From NCBI RefSeq assembly GCF_963082655.1, contig NC_081553.1, forward strand, positions 228,804,482-228,868,481: a DNA stretch of 64,000 nucleotides, written 5' to 3'. Under the pieces are notes generated by a model. That model worked only from the letters and a program-made list of their open reading frames with translations, was not told the origin of the DNA and did no database searches. Positions 10,322-20,074 of the stretch are shown piece by piece. Positions within the stretch are counted from its first letter, which is position 1. Every line of letters begins with the position of its first letter. The position numbers were made by a program, and so were the translations under genes. Origin of the DNA: Stomoxys calcitrans. Lineage: Eukaryota > Arthropoda > Insecta > Diptera > Muscidae.

Positions 10322-10339
10322 GGAAGTAAACCCCCCAAA

Positions 10340-13300
10340 ATGACTGCACCAAATAAAATAGATAATCCAAATGTAGATCTTCATATACCATCGTGGATAA
10401 ATTTGGATTATTTCAAAGATATAGTAGCCAAAGATGTTCCCGATATGGTTGACATAGTCAACTTTACACCAACGGCTGCCATACCGCCAGGTAGTAATTT
10501 TACTTCGGCTATGCTGCGTCTACACTTTGATTTAAGGATGAAAGGTAAGATACCAGATATTTGTTTAAGAAAGCAGTAAATATTAGTTTTGGTTGAAGAT
10601 AAGATTCGTATATTAAACTTAAATGGCAGGAAAAATTAAACCATAAAATATAAACTTTTAAGAAGAAACTAAAACCTAATTCATTGCACCATCTATTGAG
10701 TTGCCCAAAAATTAATTGCGGATTTTTTAAAAGAAAATAAATGCATTTTTAAAAAAACTTAAAATGAACTTTAATCAAATATACTTTTTTTTTACACTTT
10801 TTTTCTAAAGCAAGCTGATAACTGACAGAAGAAAGAATGCAATTACAGAGTCGCAAGCTGTGAAAAAATTTGTCAACGCCAACTATATAAAAAATACGCA
10901 ATTACTTTTTGGGCAACCATAGTATGAACTCTTCGCACAAGAACCGCAAAAAAACAAATTCTCTATTCCCTATGTAGGGAACTCCTCAAGGAGGTGTACT
11001 GTCTCCTCTACTTTTGAATATAGCCAATAACAATATAATGTTGTCTCTGAAAGAAGAAGGCATAAAAGTGGTCGCGTATGCTGATGACGTGGCAATTGCG
11101 GTTAGAGAAATGGGAAACTTACCTCTAAGAGATATACTTCAGGAAGCTCTACGTGCAACAGCAAAGTGGGCTACCAAAAGTGATCTGATTATAAATCCAT
11201 GCAAGACAGAAGTAGTTCTTTTCAGCATGAGATACAAGTTGCCTACAGTGTCTCCTTGGGTGGAGAAAATGCTTCATTTACAAAAAGCGCAAAATAATTG
11301 GCTGTTTTGCTGGACAGGAGATTGAACTTCAAATCAAACATTTTGGAAACGACAAGAAATGCCACTCTTGCCCTATATACCTGCAAGGGAGCCATTGGCA
11401 AAAGTTGGGGGGTTTAGACAGCGTGTCATGCATTGGGTATATTCTGCAGTTGTCAGACCTATTAGGGCTATACGGTGTTGTGGTCTGGTGGACGGCGCTT
11501 CAAATATCCACCTACTGCTCAATACCTAACTGGATCCAAAGAATTTGTGCATCACAGCCGCAGGAGGATGACACCATCTGATTCACTGAATTTAATGCTA
11601 CATCTTATACCTCTGGACACTGTGGCTACCCACATTGCAGCGACCACTCCCGTGAGGTTAAGGGAGCTTTCTTATTGGTCATGTGGCGGCTACGGACACT
11701 GTGTTATCGTTGATACAATATCCGATGTTCCAGGCAGTGTGGAGCCGCTTTTGATAAAAATTACGGTACCACTATTCCTGATAAAACCGATTGGAACGAT
11801 ATCCCTGGTAATAGAAGTTACATATATTTCTATACGGATGGTTCCAAACTAAACGACCAGGTGGGATTTGAGGTGTACTCTAAAGATTTAGAACTGATCA
11901 TATCGATGAGGTTACCCGACCACTGTAGTATGTATCAAGCAGAGACCTTTGCACGGCCATACGTTTATAATTTTGTTCACCAAAGGTATTGTTTAATTAA
12001 AAAGTTGGAAAATGTATAATTTCTAAATTAAGTTTGCTTATCTTTGGCTAGAATCTTTAAAATAAGAACAAAAATTTTTATAGTGGACCAAGTATAGTAA
12101 TTTCAGTCTTTAGGGCATTGCTTGACCAGTAATAAAGAGACACAAATTGTTAATACTACAGTCTACATTTGTTTCCAGATGGTTCCCTGAAATACAAGTC
12201 TTACATTTTTAAGACCATGTTGGAAAATGATAAGGGAGGTAAAATCATCAATGAATTGGCCTTATTTCCCAAAGAACTACAAATGTATTGCAAATACCTA
12301 CCTGCCTTTGAGAATCTTTATAAGAAAGCCGGCTGGCATATACAATTGGCTCCCAGATGTTTGCTGGCCGAGAGGAAAGATAATATTATTAACTTCATGT
12401 TTGAAGATTTACAAGAAAGAAATTTTAAAAATGCAAATCGTCTTGAGGGCTTTGACATGGTGCACATGCAGCACTCTCTAAGAAAGTTGGCTGAATTTCA
12501 TGCTGCCAGTGCGGTATATGAGGAACAAAATGGTGCATATCCCGAAGATTTTCAATACAGTTTCATAGACACACGCCATAATTTGTCATATCTGCAGAGT
12601 AAATACAACACTACAATATCTAGTTATAAGAAAGCCATGGCACTATGGAATTGGGATAAAGCCGAGGAATATATACAGAAATTGGTGTGTAGTTGTTAGA
12701 TATTGTAAAAATATTTGCAATTAGTTGATTTAAAAGTGAGATGTTCATTTCAGCCCACCTTTGATCAATATTGGAAATGTGCCTTAGCTTCTTTGGAGCC
12801 TTCTCCCAATTCTTTTAATGTTTTGAATCATTGTGATTTCTGGTCCAGTAATATAATGTTTGCCTATTTGCCCAATGGTGAACTGGACAATACTCTGTTA
12901 CTGGATTTTCAAATTTGTAAATGGGGTAGTCCAGCAGAGGATTTGCTATTCTTTCTTACCACCTCGCCCAATGGTGATATAATTCTGAAGGAGTATGATT
13001 CCTTTGTGGTCTTGTATCATGCACGTCTGGTGGAATGTCTAAGAATTTTGGGTTATCGGAAATCCATACCCAGTTTGAGATCTATACATCAGGATATGTT
13101 TGACAAAAGAAATACCTATTATGGTAAGTAAGGTCTTCTTAAAAGGATTGATTCAATATTGATGCTATATTTATTGCATAATTTTCTTTGTAGCATTCTT
13201 TGCTTGCATAAATCATGTGCCCATAGGCTTGTTTCCTGCGGATAAAGATTCCAGCATACAAAATTTTGCCCGTCCAGATGAATTGGGAGAAAATCTGCGC

Positions 13301-13399
13301 ATGAAAGCTTTTACAAATCCTAATTTTGTGAAAATTGTAAAGGATCTATTTAAATTTTATCACCAACGTGGTATTTTTAATTTTGAAGATTATGACTAA
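10340..13399 (+). CDS. EcKL copy 2: complete ecdysteroid kinase-like (CHK kinase-like) gene, 428 aa
   Basis: Exons are 10340-10544, 12179-12684, 12754-13123 and 13194-13399 (TAA); the sum is 1287 bases, an exact multiple of three. The ATG at 10340 is preferred because copy 3 has its ATG at the same aligned place. Features by residue: conserved IPPG(S)NFTS loop 48-56, N-lobe lysine K80 (YIFKTML), helix-C acid E101 (FPKE), hinge FEDL 143-146, catalytic H263-x-D265 and N270 (NHCDFWSSN), second metal site D288 (LLLDFQ), C-terminal RMKAFTN and FYHQRGIFNFEDYD. The length suits PF02958 enzymes, cytosolic ATP-dependent kinases of insect steroids or other small alcohols; the substrate is unknown. Intron 1 (1634 bases) contains a MITE, a non-LTR fragment and an R-F fragment; introns 2 and 3 are 69 and 70 bases. 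The intron 2 donor is GTGTGT, weaker than in the sister genes. The middle residue of the HxD motif is Cys, where copy 1 has Gly. Confidence 0.9.
10696..10919. mobile_element. MITE-1 copy A in intron 1 of EcKL copy 2
   Basis: The terminal inverted repeats TTGAGTTGCCCAAAAATTAA and the reverse complement of TTACTTTTTGGGCAACCA bound a 224-base element flanked by TA on both sides. The inside matches copies at 21176 and 55358 (AAGCAAGCTGATAACTGAC, TGTCAACGCC). TA target sites and short TIRs suggest a Tc1/mariner-type non-autonomous element. Confidence 0.8.
10970..11960 (+). mobile_element. Degenerate LOA/I-like retroelement fragment (RT palm, thumb, start of RNase H)
   Basis: GTPQGGVLSPLLLNI (about 10980-11025) is followed by the YADD palm motif (AYADDVAIAV, 11078-11108) and a thumb-like stretch ending near 11325. 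After frame breaks, 11475-11700 holds the connection region (MTPSDSLNLMLHLIPLD). FYTDGSKLNDQVGFEVYS (about 11829-11885) is an RNase H start. The element is 5' and 3' truncated and out of frame in at least three places. It lies in intron 1 of EcKL copy 2, same strand as the gene. Confidence 0.75.
11970..12072 (-). repeat. R-F repeat fragment in intron 1 of EcKL copy 2
   Basis: The reverse complement contains TTAAAGATTCTAGCCAAAG, then GATAAGCAAACTTAATTTAG and a TTTAATTAAACAATACCTTTGG stretch. It collinearly matches 56684-56765 and 46775-46855. It is a short diverged copy of the unnamed R-F family. Confidence 0.5.
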
Positions 13400-13404
13400 A
13401 TAAT

Positions 13405-13410
13405 AATAAA
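13405..13410 (+). promoter_or_regulatory. Polyadenylation signal AATAAA of EcKL copy 2
   Basis: AATAAA lies six bases after the stop codon, within a TAATAATAAATAAATAAA run that offers several overlapping hexamers. Confidence 0.45.
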
Positions 13411-13483
13411 TAAATAAACAAAAATCATATTTCTTAAATATATTCCCAAACTTAGTTTAAAACTGTCAACTCTTCTTTATAGA

Positions 13484-15400
13484 CATACTAGTTGGACCGG
13501 GCCCGCTCCGCTGCGCCTTCTTTTACTTTATATGGAACAAAATTATACTTTGAATATTTTTTTCTTCGACAATTAAAAAGATTCTAGTGCAATACCATGC
13601 TACGAAAATAGTATATGAATATCTCTTGACTAACAGTATAACAATGTAAGTGTCTTTATCTGAATCCCATATGATCTTAATTGGACTACAAATTTGCTCG
13701 GAGGGTTTAATGTCATTTAAGTTTGGATGTTAGATGTACTCCATTCTTAATAGACTTTATTTCAGCCCCATATTCTTATGATGTCCGATTTAGGTGTGTT
13801 TTCGGCGGTGAGGTGGTCCCCCAGACTCTTGGCCCTGAATCGTGCTTTTCTTTCAAATACCATTCATTTAAACCCCATATTGCCATTGGTTAAAAGAGAG
13901 TTTATGGGATGAGGCGTCCCCCAAACACTTGGCCCCAAAATTTGGATGTCAAATTCGTTTTCTAATCTCAAATACCTTTCATTTGACCCACATATATTGG
14001 CATGGTCGGTAAATGTTTACCCTTTGGGAGTGTTTTGGGGAAGGGACGGTGCCCCAAATACATGGTCCCACATTTGGATATTTGTATTCTACTCTGAAAT
14101 ACCTTTATTTGAGCCCCATATTGCGATAGTTAGTAAATTATTGCTGTTTGTAAGGTATGGGGTGAGGGAAGGGGTAGACCCCCAGAAAATTGGTCCCGAA
14201 AATGGGTATCAATTTCGTGCTCTACTCCCCAATACCTTTCATTTAAGCCCCAAATTGACATGGTCGGTAAATATGCCCGATTTAGGGATGTTTTGGGGAG
14301 TGGGGTGGTCTCCCAAACTATTGGCCCTGAAAAAATATCAGCTCAATTCTCATATATATCATTTACTTGAATCCCATATTACAATTATCCTCAAAATTAA
14401 ATATCAAATTAGTTTTCTAATCTCAAACCCCTTATGGCAAAAGTCAGCAAATATGTCAGGTTTGGGGTATTGGCCCTAAAAACTATAAATATTTAGTTCC
14501 ACTCTCTTTAAGATCCAAATTGTCTTGGTGAGCAAATACGTCCTATTTGGGGTTGTTATGGTGGTGGGACGTCTCCTAGACAGTTGGTCCCGAATGTTGA
14601 TATCAGATTCGTGGTCCACTCCCAAATATCTTTCATTTGAGCCCCATATTTCCATAGTCGGCAAATATGAATGGTTTGGGGGATAGGGTGACTTGGCACT
14701 TTTCACTTGTCATTGATAAAATAAAAAAAAAAATCAGATTCATGTTCTACACTAAAATACATCTTATTTGAGTCCCATATTGCAATGGTCAGCAAAATCT
14801 TTCAATAGACACTTTTTCCTGAATATTGATTTAAGACTCGTGTTTTATTTCCAAAACCTTTTCATTTGAGCCCAATATTTCTGTGGTCGTAAATTTGTCC
14901 TTTGTGAAATGTTTTTGGGGAGGGGCGGCCCCGCAAACACTTGGTCCCACATTTGGATACCATATTCGTATTCTACACTCAAATACCTTTTATTTGAGTC
15001 CCACAGTGTCATGGTCAGATACACTTGATCCGACAACTGGATATCAGATACGTTTTCTAATCTTCAATACCTTTCATTTGAGTCCCATATTGGCGTGATT
15101 GGTCTATATATATATTTGGTAGGTTTTGGGTACCCCATCCGAAATTTGGATACTAATTTTTTGTTTATAGGTTACTATAAGAGAGCACACACAATTATGC
15201 TTAAATCCATCTCCGAGATCTGGCGTTTCTGAAAATTAGGGTGAGGGGGAGGGTCCGCCCCCCTTCAGATATCAAAAAATATTGTACTCTGTTTTCACCA
15301 CAGAAAATCGGTTCCGCTAGTCTATAAGTCTGTTCCGCTAGTCTATGAGTCTATAAAGAACATACATACAAACAACCAAACACAAATAAATTTTTATTCT
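13484..15400. repeat. R-E repeat with internal tandem units
   Basis: The left part carries GGACCGGGCCCGCTCCGC (13495-13512) followed by a non-repetitive module to about 13750. From 13760 to 15110 come about nine diverged units of roughly 130-170 bases, each with AATACCTTTCATTTGAGCCC, CCATATTG, GGTCGGTAAATATG, GTTTTGGGG and CCCAAACACTTGG. The right end has GTCCGCTAGTCTATAAGTCT-like sequence (about 15311-15360). Open frames here, such as the 177-codon one at 13946, are read-through of the repeat and are not genes. The architecture (unique ends plus internal minisatellite) recalls Helitron-like/DINE elements, but I did not see diagnostic ends. Confidence 0.6.
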
Positions 15401-15404
15401 TTTA

Positions 15405-15563
15405 ACGCGTCCTGTGGATGAAGTGGCAAGCGTACGGACATGGTTAGATCGATTTAGAATGTCATGGTGACCAAGAACAGTGTCTTTTACCAATATTTCG
15501 AGGTTTTACAAACACAATTGCAAAGATACTATACTCCCCATCGTAAGGTGGAGGGTATAAAAA
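15405..15563. repeat. R-A terminal fragment, reverse orientation
   Basis: GGACATGGTTAGATCGATTTAGAATGTCATGG-like sequence, AATATTTCGAGG and CATCGTAAGGTGGAGGGTATAAAAA appear in the order seen at the end of the 22500-23672 copy. Only this end module is present. Confidence 0.5.
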
Positions 15564-15781
15564 CACCAAAAACAGTTCTTAACTTAGTACAAAAAAATTC
15601 TCAACTACTTTTAAAAATATGTGAGTCATTAAGCACTCAGCTCTTTGCTCCTTAACTCTTTGTATGTTTTTTTTTTCGATAAGAGCATGACTAGTGGGTA
15701 TCAATGCATTAAACATAGCAGTATCGCGCATTGACTGGTAAAGTACAGATTTGTGTTTCTTTGTGTAGGCAAACTATTGAA

Positions 15782-18700
15782 ATGGCTGCAATTAATAATC
15801 CAAATATCGATCTGCACATTCCCAAGTGGATAAATGTGGAATATTTTCATGATATTGTGGCAAAAGATATTCCCGAAATGGAATCAATAGTGAATTTTAT
15901 CCCAACAGCGGCAATACCACCGGGTGAAAATTTTACATCGGTAATGGTGCGTCTACATTTTGATTTGAAAATGAAAGGTTGGTGGCATGAGATGTGAAAA
16001 AAATTAGAAATGTTTACAAGAAACCAAAAAATGAAGTGGGAGATACACAGTGATGATGATGTATTAAAAATTGTAAACTGTTGCTCTAAGCTAAGAGTAT
16101 TTCAAGAACTGAACTCTTCGTTTAAAAATACAACTTTGTATTAAAAAATTGAGAACTGAGTAAAACAGATAACAAGACACCAAGACAAAGAGATGTGTGA
16201 ATGCAAAAAAAGAGCCCTTCAGCAAAAAGAAAATCTTTCTTTTCAGATTTCAGTGAGTGCACGTTGTACAAAGCATGTATTCGGGTACAGTTTGCTTCAG
16301 ATAAAGTATTTTTCTTGTCGTCTGCTTTGGTAGTACGAAATTCGTACGAAGACAACGTAGTTGATTTGACACGCGTAGGTTTTTATATGAGAAAACAAAC
16401 AGTTTGCAAACTATTTGTGTGATCAGTTTATCTTTTGAAAATCACAGCGAGACGCATTCATATGACTTTGTGTGTAGCGAATAATTTCTAATATATCACT
16501 GTAGCGGCGATGAATTCAAGATAAAAATACTCCCAAGCACTGAATGGTGGTTGTTTTCCAATATTATCTACTCAACAGCAACATGTACTTTTTACTCTAT
16601 CCTCGATGTCTGGCTCTTCAGTAGTCTTGTAATACAATATCAAGTGGGTTCAGCATTCACGAGTTCAGCAAAAACAGTTACAAATGAAGGATTTTGTGCA
16701 GGCCTTTGTAATGTAGACATAGGGACCGAGAACTAAAGCAATACGACAAGGTCCTTGAGTTTTACCGATATCGGATAACCTAGCCGATACTAATTTACAA
16801 TACGTCGAACCATGGATTTTGCTAAAATATTGGGGCTATATCTGGTTATAGACCGATTCGGCATAGTTGTTGAGAGTAATAACAGAACACTATGTGTAAA
16901 ATTTCAGTTAAATCGGATAAAAATTGGGGCTCAATAAGTCAAATCGGGAAATCGGTTTATATGGGAGCTATATCAGGTTATAGACCGATTTATTCCGTAC
17001 TTGACACAGTTGTTAGAAGTCATAACAGAACGCTATGTGCCACAATTCAGCCATATGGGATAAAAGTTGAGGCTTCCAGGGGCTGAAGAAGTCAAATCGT
17101 AAAATAGGTTTGTATGGAATCTAAATCAGGTTCTTGACCGATTTGAACTGTAATAGGCACAGTTTTTGTAAGTCATAACAGAATACAATGTGCTAAATGT
17201 GAGAACTATATCCAAACCTGATCCGATATGGCCCATTTGCCATTCCCTACGATCTACATCTATACTATGTATTTTAGCGGCTAGCTTTACGCGTTCGACC
17301 GCTATCATGATTTCGACAGACGGACGGACGGACATGGCCAGATCGACTCAGGATGTCGAGACGATCAAGAATATATATATTTTATGGGGTCCTTCATCAA
17401 TATTTCGAGGTGTTGCAAACGGCATGACTGATTAAAATACCCCCATCTTATGGTGGTGAGCATAGAAACGGGAGGTTTCATATGGAAGCTACATCAGATT
17501 AAGGCCCGACTCGAACGATAATTGAAATGTTCAACATCCTCGACTCTAACATGGCTGTCTACTCACGGATGGTAATTTTTAAGATGAACTTCCAAGTCGA
17601 ATCTTCGAATCCGTTTTTATACCCACCACCGTAGGATAGGGGGTATATTTTTCACTTATATTTTTTGAGTTTTTCAGATGGAAGCCTTAAAAACAAGACC
17701 TACATTCTCAAAACCATGCTGGATGATGACAAAGGTGGTGAACTTATCAATAAATTAGCCTTGTTCCCCAAAGAAATGCAAATGTATGGCGAATTTTTGC
17801 CCGCTTTTGAAAATCTCTACAAAGCTGCTCGCTGGAATATTCAATTGGCCCCCAAATGTTTGCTTACCGAGAAAAAAGACAATCGAATTAATTTCATTTT
17901 TGAAGATTTGAGTGAGAGGAATTTCCATAATGAGGATCGTCTTAAGGGTCTTGATATGTTGCAAATGCAGCAAGCCTTGCGAAAATTGGCCGAATTCCAT
18001 GCAGCCAGTGCAGTATATGAACAGGAACATGGACCATATCCAGAGGATTTTAAATATAGTTTTGTGGATACCCGACACGATTTAACATATCTGAAATTTA
18101 GATTTGATGTAACCGGGACAAGCTATAAAAAGGCAATGGCTCAGTGGGGAGAATGGGATAAAGGAGAGGAATATATCAAGAAGTTTGTGAGTTATCAAGA
18201 GATCATGGTTAAAATTGTAGTAGACGGATGGTCATTAATATTCCTTTTTTTCTCCAGCCCACTTACGAGCAATACGAAAAATGTGTTTTAGCTTCTTTGG
18301 ATATACCTTCGAATTCCTTTAATGTCCTCAATCATTCAGATTTCTGGTGTGGCAATATAATGTTTTCCGATGACTCTGAAGAACCCCTTTTAGTGGATTT
18401 TCAGGGCTGCAAATGGGGAAGTCCTGCCGTAGATTTATTATTCTTTCTCACCTTGTCTCCTAGAGCCGATTTACGTCTAAAGGAGTACGATAATTTTGTT
18501 GCCATATATCATGCCCGTTTGGTGGAATGTCTCAAGATACTGGGCTATAACAAACTTCCCATACCCACTTTGAGATCCCTGCATCAGGATATGTATTCAA
18601 AAAGAAATACATTTTATGGTAAGTGAATATTGGTTTTAAAGGAACATGAAAAACGTCTTTTCAAACTTGGTTTGGTTTGGTTTCTTTTTCAGCATTTTTT

Positions 18701-18898
18701 GCTTGCTTTAATCATATGCCCATCATGTTGTGGCCTACCGACAAAAATTCGAGTATTCAGAATTTTAGCAGCCCCAATGAGTTTGGTGAACAGTTGCGCA
18801 TGAAAGCCTATACAAATCCCAACTTTGTGGCCATTATAAAGGATATTTTTACATTTTATCATCAACGTGGTCTATTCAATTTTGAGGATTATAAATAA
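15782..18898 (+). CDS. EcKL copy 3: complete ecdysteroid kinase-like (CHK kinase-like) gene, 423 aa
   Basis: Exons are 15782-15977, 17678-18186, 18258-18618 and 18693-18898 (TAA); the sum is 1272 bases, in frame throughout. Splice positions and phases match copy 2 (after one base of an Asp codon, after Phe/Leu, after one base of an Ala codon). By residue: AIPPGENFTS loop near 44-53, N-lobe lysine K77 (YILKTML), FEDL hinge, catalytic H261-x-D263 and N268 (NHSDFWCGN), second metal site D282 (LLVDFQ), C-terminal RMKAYTN and FYHQRGLFNFEDYK. Family role: ATP-dependent phosphorylation of ecdysteroids or xenobiotic-derived small molecules in the cytosol; the substrate is not inferable. Oddities: the intron 1 donor is GTTGGT (weak), intron 1 spans 1700 bases with an R-A copy, and the HxD middle residue is Ser. 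A shorter loop after the catalytic Asn (SDDSEEP) distinguishes it from copies 1 and 2. The pyrimidine-rich TTTCTTTGTGTAG just before 15770 could be a leader-intron acceptor. Confidence 0.9.
16020..16830. other. Unassigned part of intron 1 of EcKL copy 3
   Basis: About 800 bases of moderate complexity show no repeat family seen elsewhere in the window and no convincing coding frame (the longest are 60-77 codons without motifs). A solo LTR or other insertion is possible, but I saw no matching ends or target duplication. Confidence 0.35.
16835..17465. repeat. R-A repeat in intron 1 of EcKL copy 3, reverse orientation
   Basis: Several R-A units with ATCGGTTTATATGGGAGC, GGTTATAGACCGATTT and CATAACAGAACGCTATGTGC are followed by the end module: TTTCGACAGACGGACGG, GATCGACTCAGGATGTC and CCCCATCTTATGGTGG (about 17306-17455). 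Confidence 0.65.
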
Positions 18899-18946
18899 AT
18901 AAATAGTAACAAATGTTGATAAATTAATTATTAATGTTTAGAAACT

Positions 18947-18952
18947 AATAAA
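18947..18952 (+). promoter_or_regulatory. Polyadenylation signal AATAAA of EcKL copy 3
   Basis: AATAAA lies 49 bases after the stop. An overlapping AATAAA is also formed at the stop codon itself (18894-18899). Both are plausible. Confidence 0.45.
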
Positions 18953-18995
18953 GTTATTTAAAAAATTGTAATGGTAAGCGAGGTAACACAACTGT

Positions 18996-19241
18996 CAATC
19001 GGATCATAGGGGTGATCCTTGAGTTTTAAAATGTTTGTTTTTAATTCTGGAGCAGATGAAGGAATCATTATAAGCACGCTTTAACTAAGCCAATGTCAAA
19101 TAATTTTCAAATTCAACGAACACACGGATTTGAAAATTATTTGACATTGGCTTAGTTAAAGTGTGCTTATAATGATTCTTTCATCTACTCCAGATTTTAA
19201 AACAAACATTTTAAAACTCAAGGATCACCCCTATGACCCAA
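18996..19241. repeat. Long near-perfect inverted repeat (hairpin) just downstream of EcKL copy 3
   Basis: The left arm, about 18996-19112, and the right arm, about 19128-19241, are reverse complements over roughly 115 bases with only scattered mismatches. They are separated by a 15-base spacer (19113-19127). Landmarks are AGGGGTGATCCTTGAG in the left arm versus CTCAAGGATCACCCCT in the right, and GACATTGGCTTAGTTAAAG versus its complement. It starts about 45 bases after the polyadenylation signal of copy 3. It may be a foldback element, a recent inverted duplication or a hairpin-RNA locus. No TIR-type target duplication was recognised. Confidence 0.85.
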
Positions 19242-19259
19242 TTAACGATTGGGTTTAAA

Positions 19260-19391
19260 TCATATAAAATCCAGAACATCTGGAGGATTTTCCAGCAGTG
19301 GTTGTTCCTTCTCTATGAAGAGATGTCCTTCATCTATCCGCCATTTGGACTTGGGTAAAAAAGGAGATTGCTCATCGTTAAGGCAAAACTT
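19260..19391 (-). pseudogene. Coding-like 43-codon tail (possible terminal exon or gene remnant)
   Basis: On the minus strand a frame open from 19391 ends in TGA at 19262-19260. It encodes an acidic, proline-containing tail with NDEQSPFLPKSKW, then RIDEGHLFIEKEQPLLEN and DVLDFI. The composition is unlike the repeat-derived frames around it. I do not recognise the family. No strong acceptor is seen upstream on that strand. The hairpin's right arm lies immediately after the stop and would be its 3' UTR. It could be the last exon of a gene converging on EcKL copy 3, or a fragment carried by a duplication. Confidence 0.25.
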
Positions 19392-19399
19392 TCATCCGA

Positions 19400-19740
19400 A
19401 AGAATTTTTTAATATAAGAGCCATCCCCACAAGACTTACGGGTATGTTTCGGGGGCAAACTATGATAATAAACAAAATCTTTATTAAAAAGACATTACTG
19501 ATTAAACTAGATTATTAAGTGTTGTATATATTCCAGAAAGAATCATAAAACTCTTCAAATTATACAACAATTGTGCAAAATATTAATAGTCTCATAAGAT
19601 TACTTCTTCATTTGGGTCAACAAAGACATTCAATCGTTTCGATTTGTATCGTTTTTTTTCAAGTTTGAAGGCTGATAGCAACTTTTGTCTAATCGCAATA
19701 ATGATAACTTATGATTTGAATACTATAGGGAAGCGTAAAA
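19400..19740. other. AT-rich spacer, nothing recognised
   Basis: No gene, known repeat family or tandem structure was identified here. Confidence 0.4.
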
Positions 19741-19743
19741 ATG

Positions 19744-20061
19744 ATGCAAATGTAAATTTTGCACATAAACATTCAACAAAGGAACGGGGGCAAACTTCTC
19801 ACATATCAATGAGTGCAGTCCGATTCAAGTTTTAAGCTCAATGATAAGGGGCCTCCTTTTTAAAGCCGAGTATGAACGGAGTGCTGCAGTGCGACACTTC
19901 TTGGGAGAGAAGTTTTACATGGCATAGTACCTCACAAATGTTGCCAGCATTAGGAGGGGAAAACCACCGCTGAAAACTTTTCGGATGGTCTCACCAGGAT
20001 TCGAACCCAGGCGTTCAGCGTCATAGGCGGACGTGCTAACCTCTGCGCTACGGTGGCCTCC
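19744..20061 (-). mobile_element. tRNA-derived SINE, copy 1 (near full length)
   Basis: On the minus strand the head reads GGAGGCCACCGTAGCGCAG, then AGGTTAGCACG (box A-like), then GGGTTCGAATCCTGG (box B, matching GGTTCRANNCC). The body follows with CAGCGGTGGTTTTCCCC, ATGCTGGCAACATTTGTGAG, GTGTCGCACTGC and GATATGTGAGAAGTTTGCCCC, ending near ATTTACATTTGC. RNA polymerase III boxes in a tRNA-like head joined to an unrelated body define a tRNA-derived SINE. Similar copies lie at 62251, 63175, 63536 and 63878. It is not a functional tRNA gene: no complementary acceptor-stem ends are seen. Confidence 0.8.
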
Positions 20062-20074
20062 ATAATCCTTAGTT

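Noticed and set aside
13946..14479. 177-codon open frame
   Set aside because: It lies entirely in R-E tandem units and repeats with them; hydrophobic and Pro-rich peptide is the repeat translated.
16020..16830. Candidate solo LTR in intron 1 of EcKL copy 3
   Set aside because: No TG...CA ends with flanking target duplication could be identified.
19970..20061. Possible true tRNA gene with boxes A and B
   Set aside because: The same sequence recurs with the same 3' body at 63175-63467; anticodon arm and acceptor stem are not tRNA-like.
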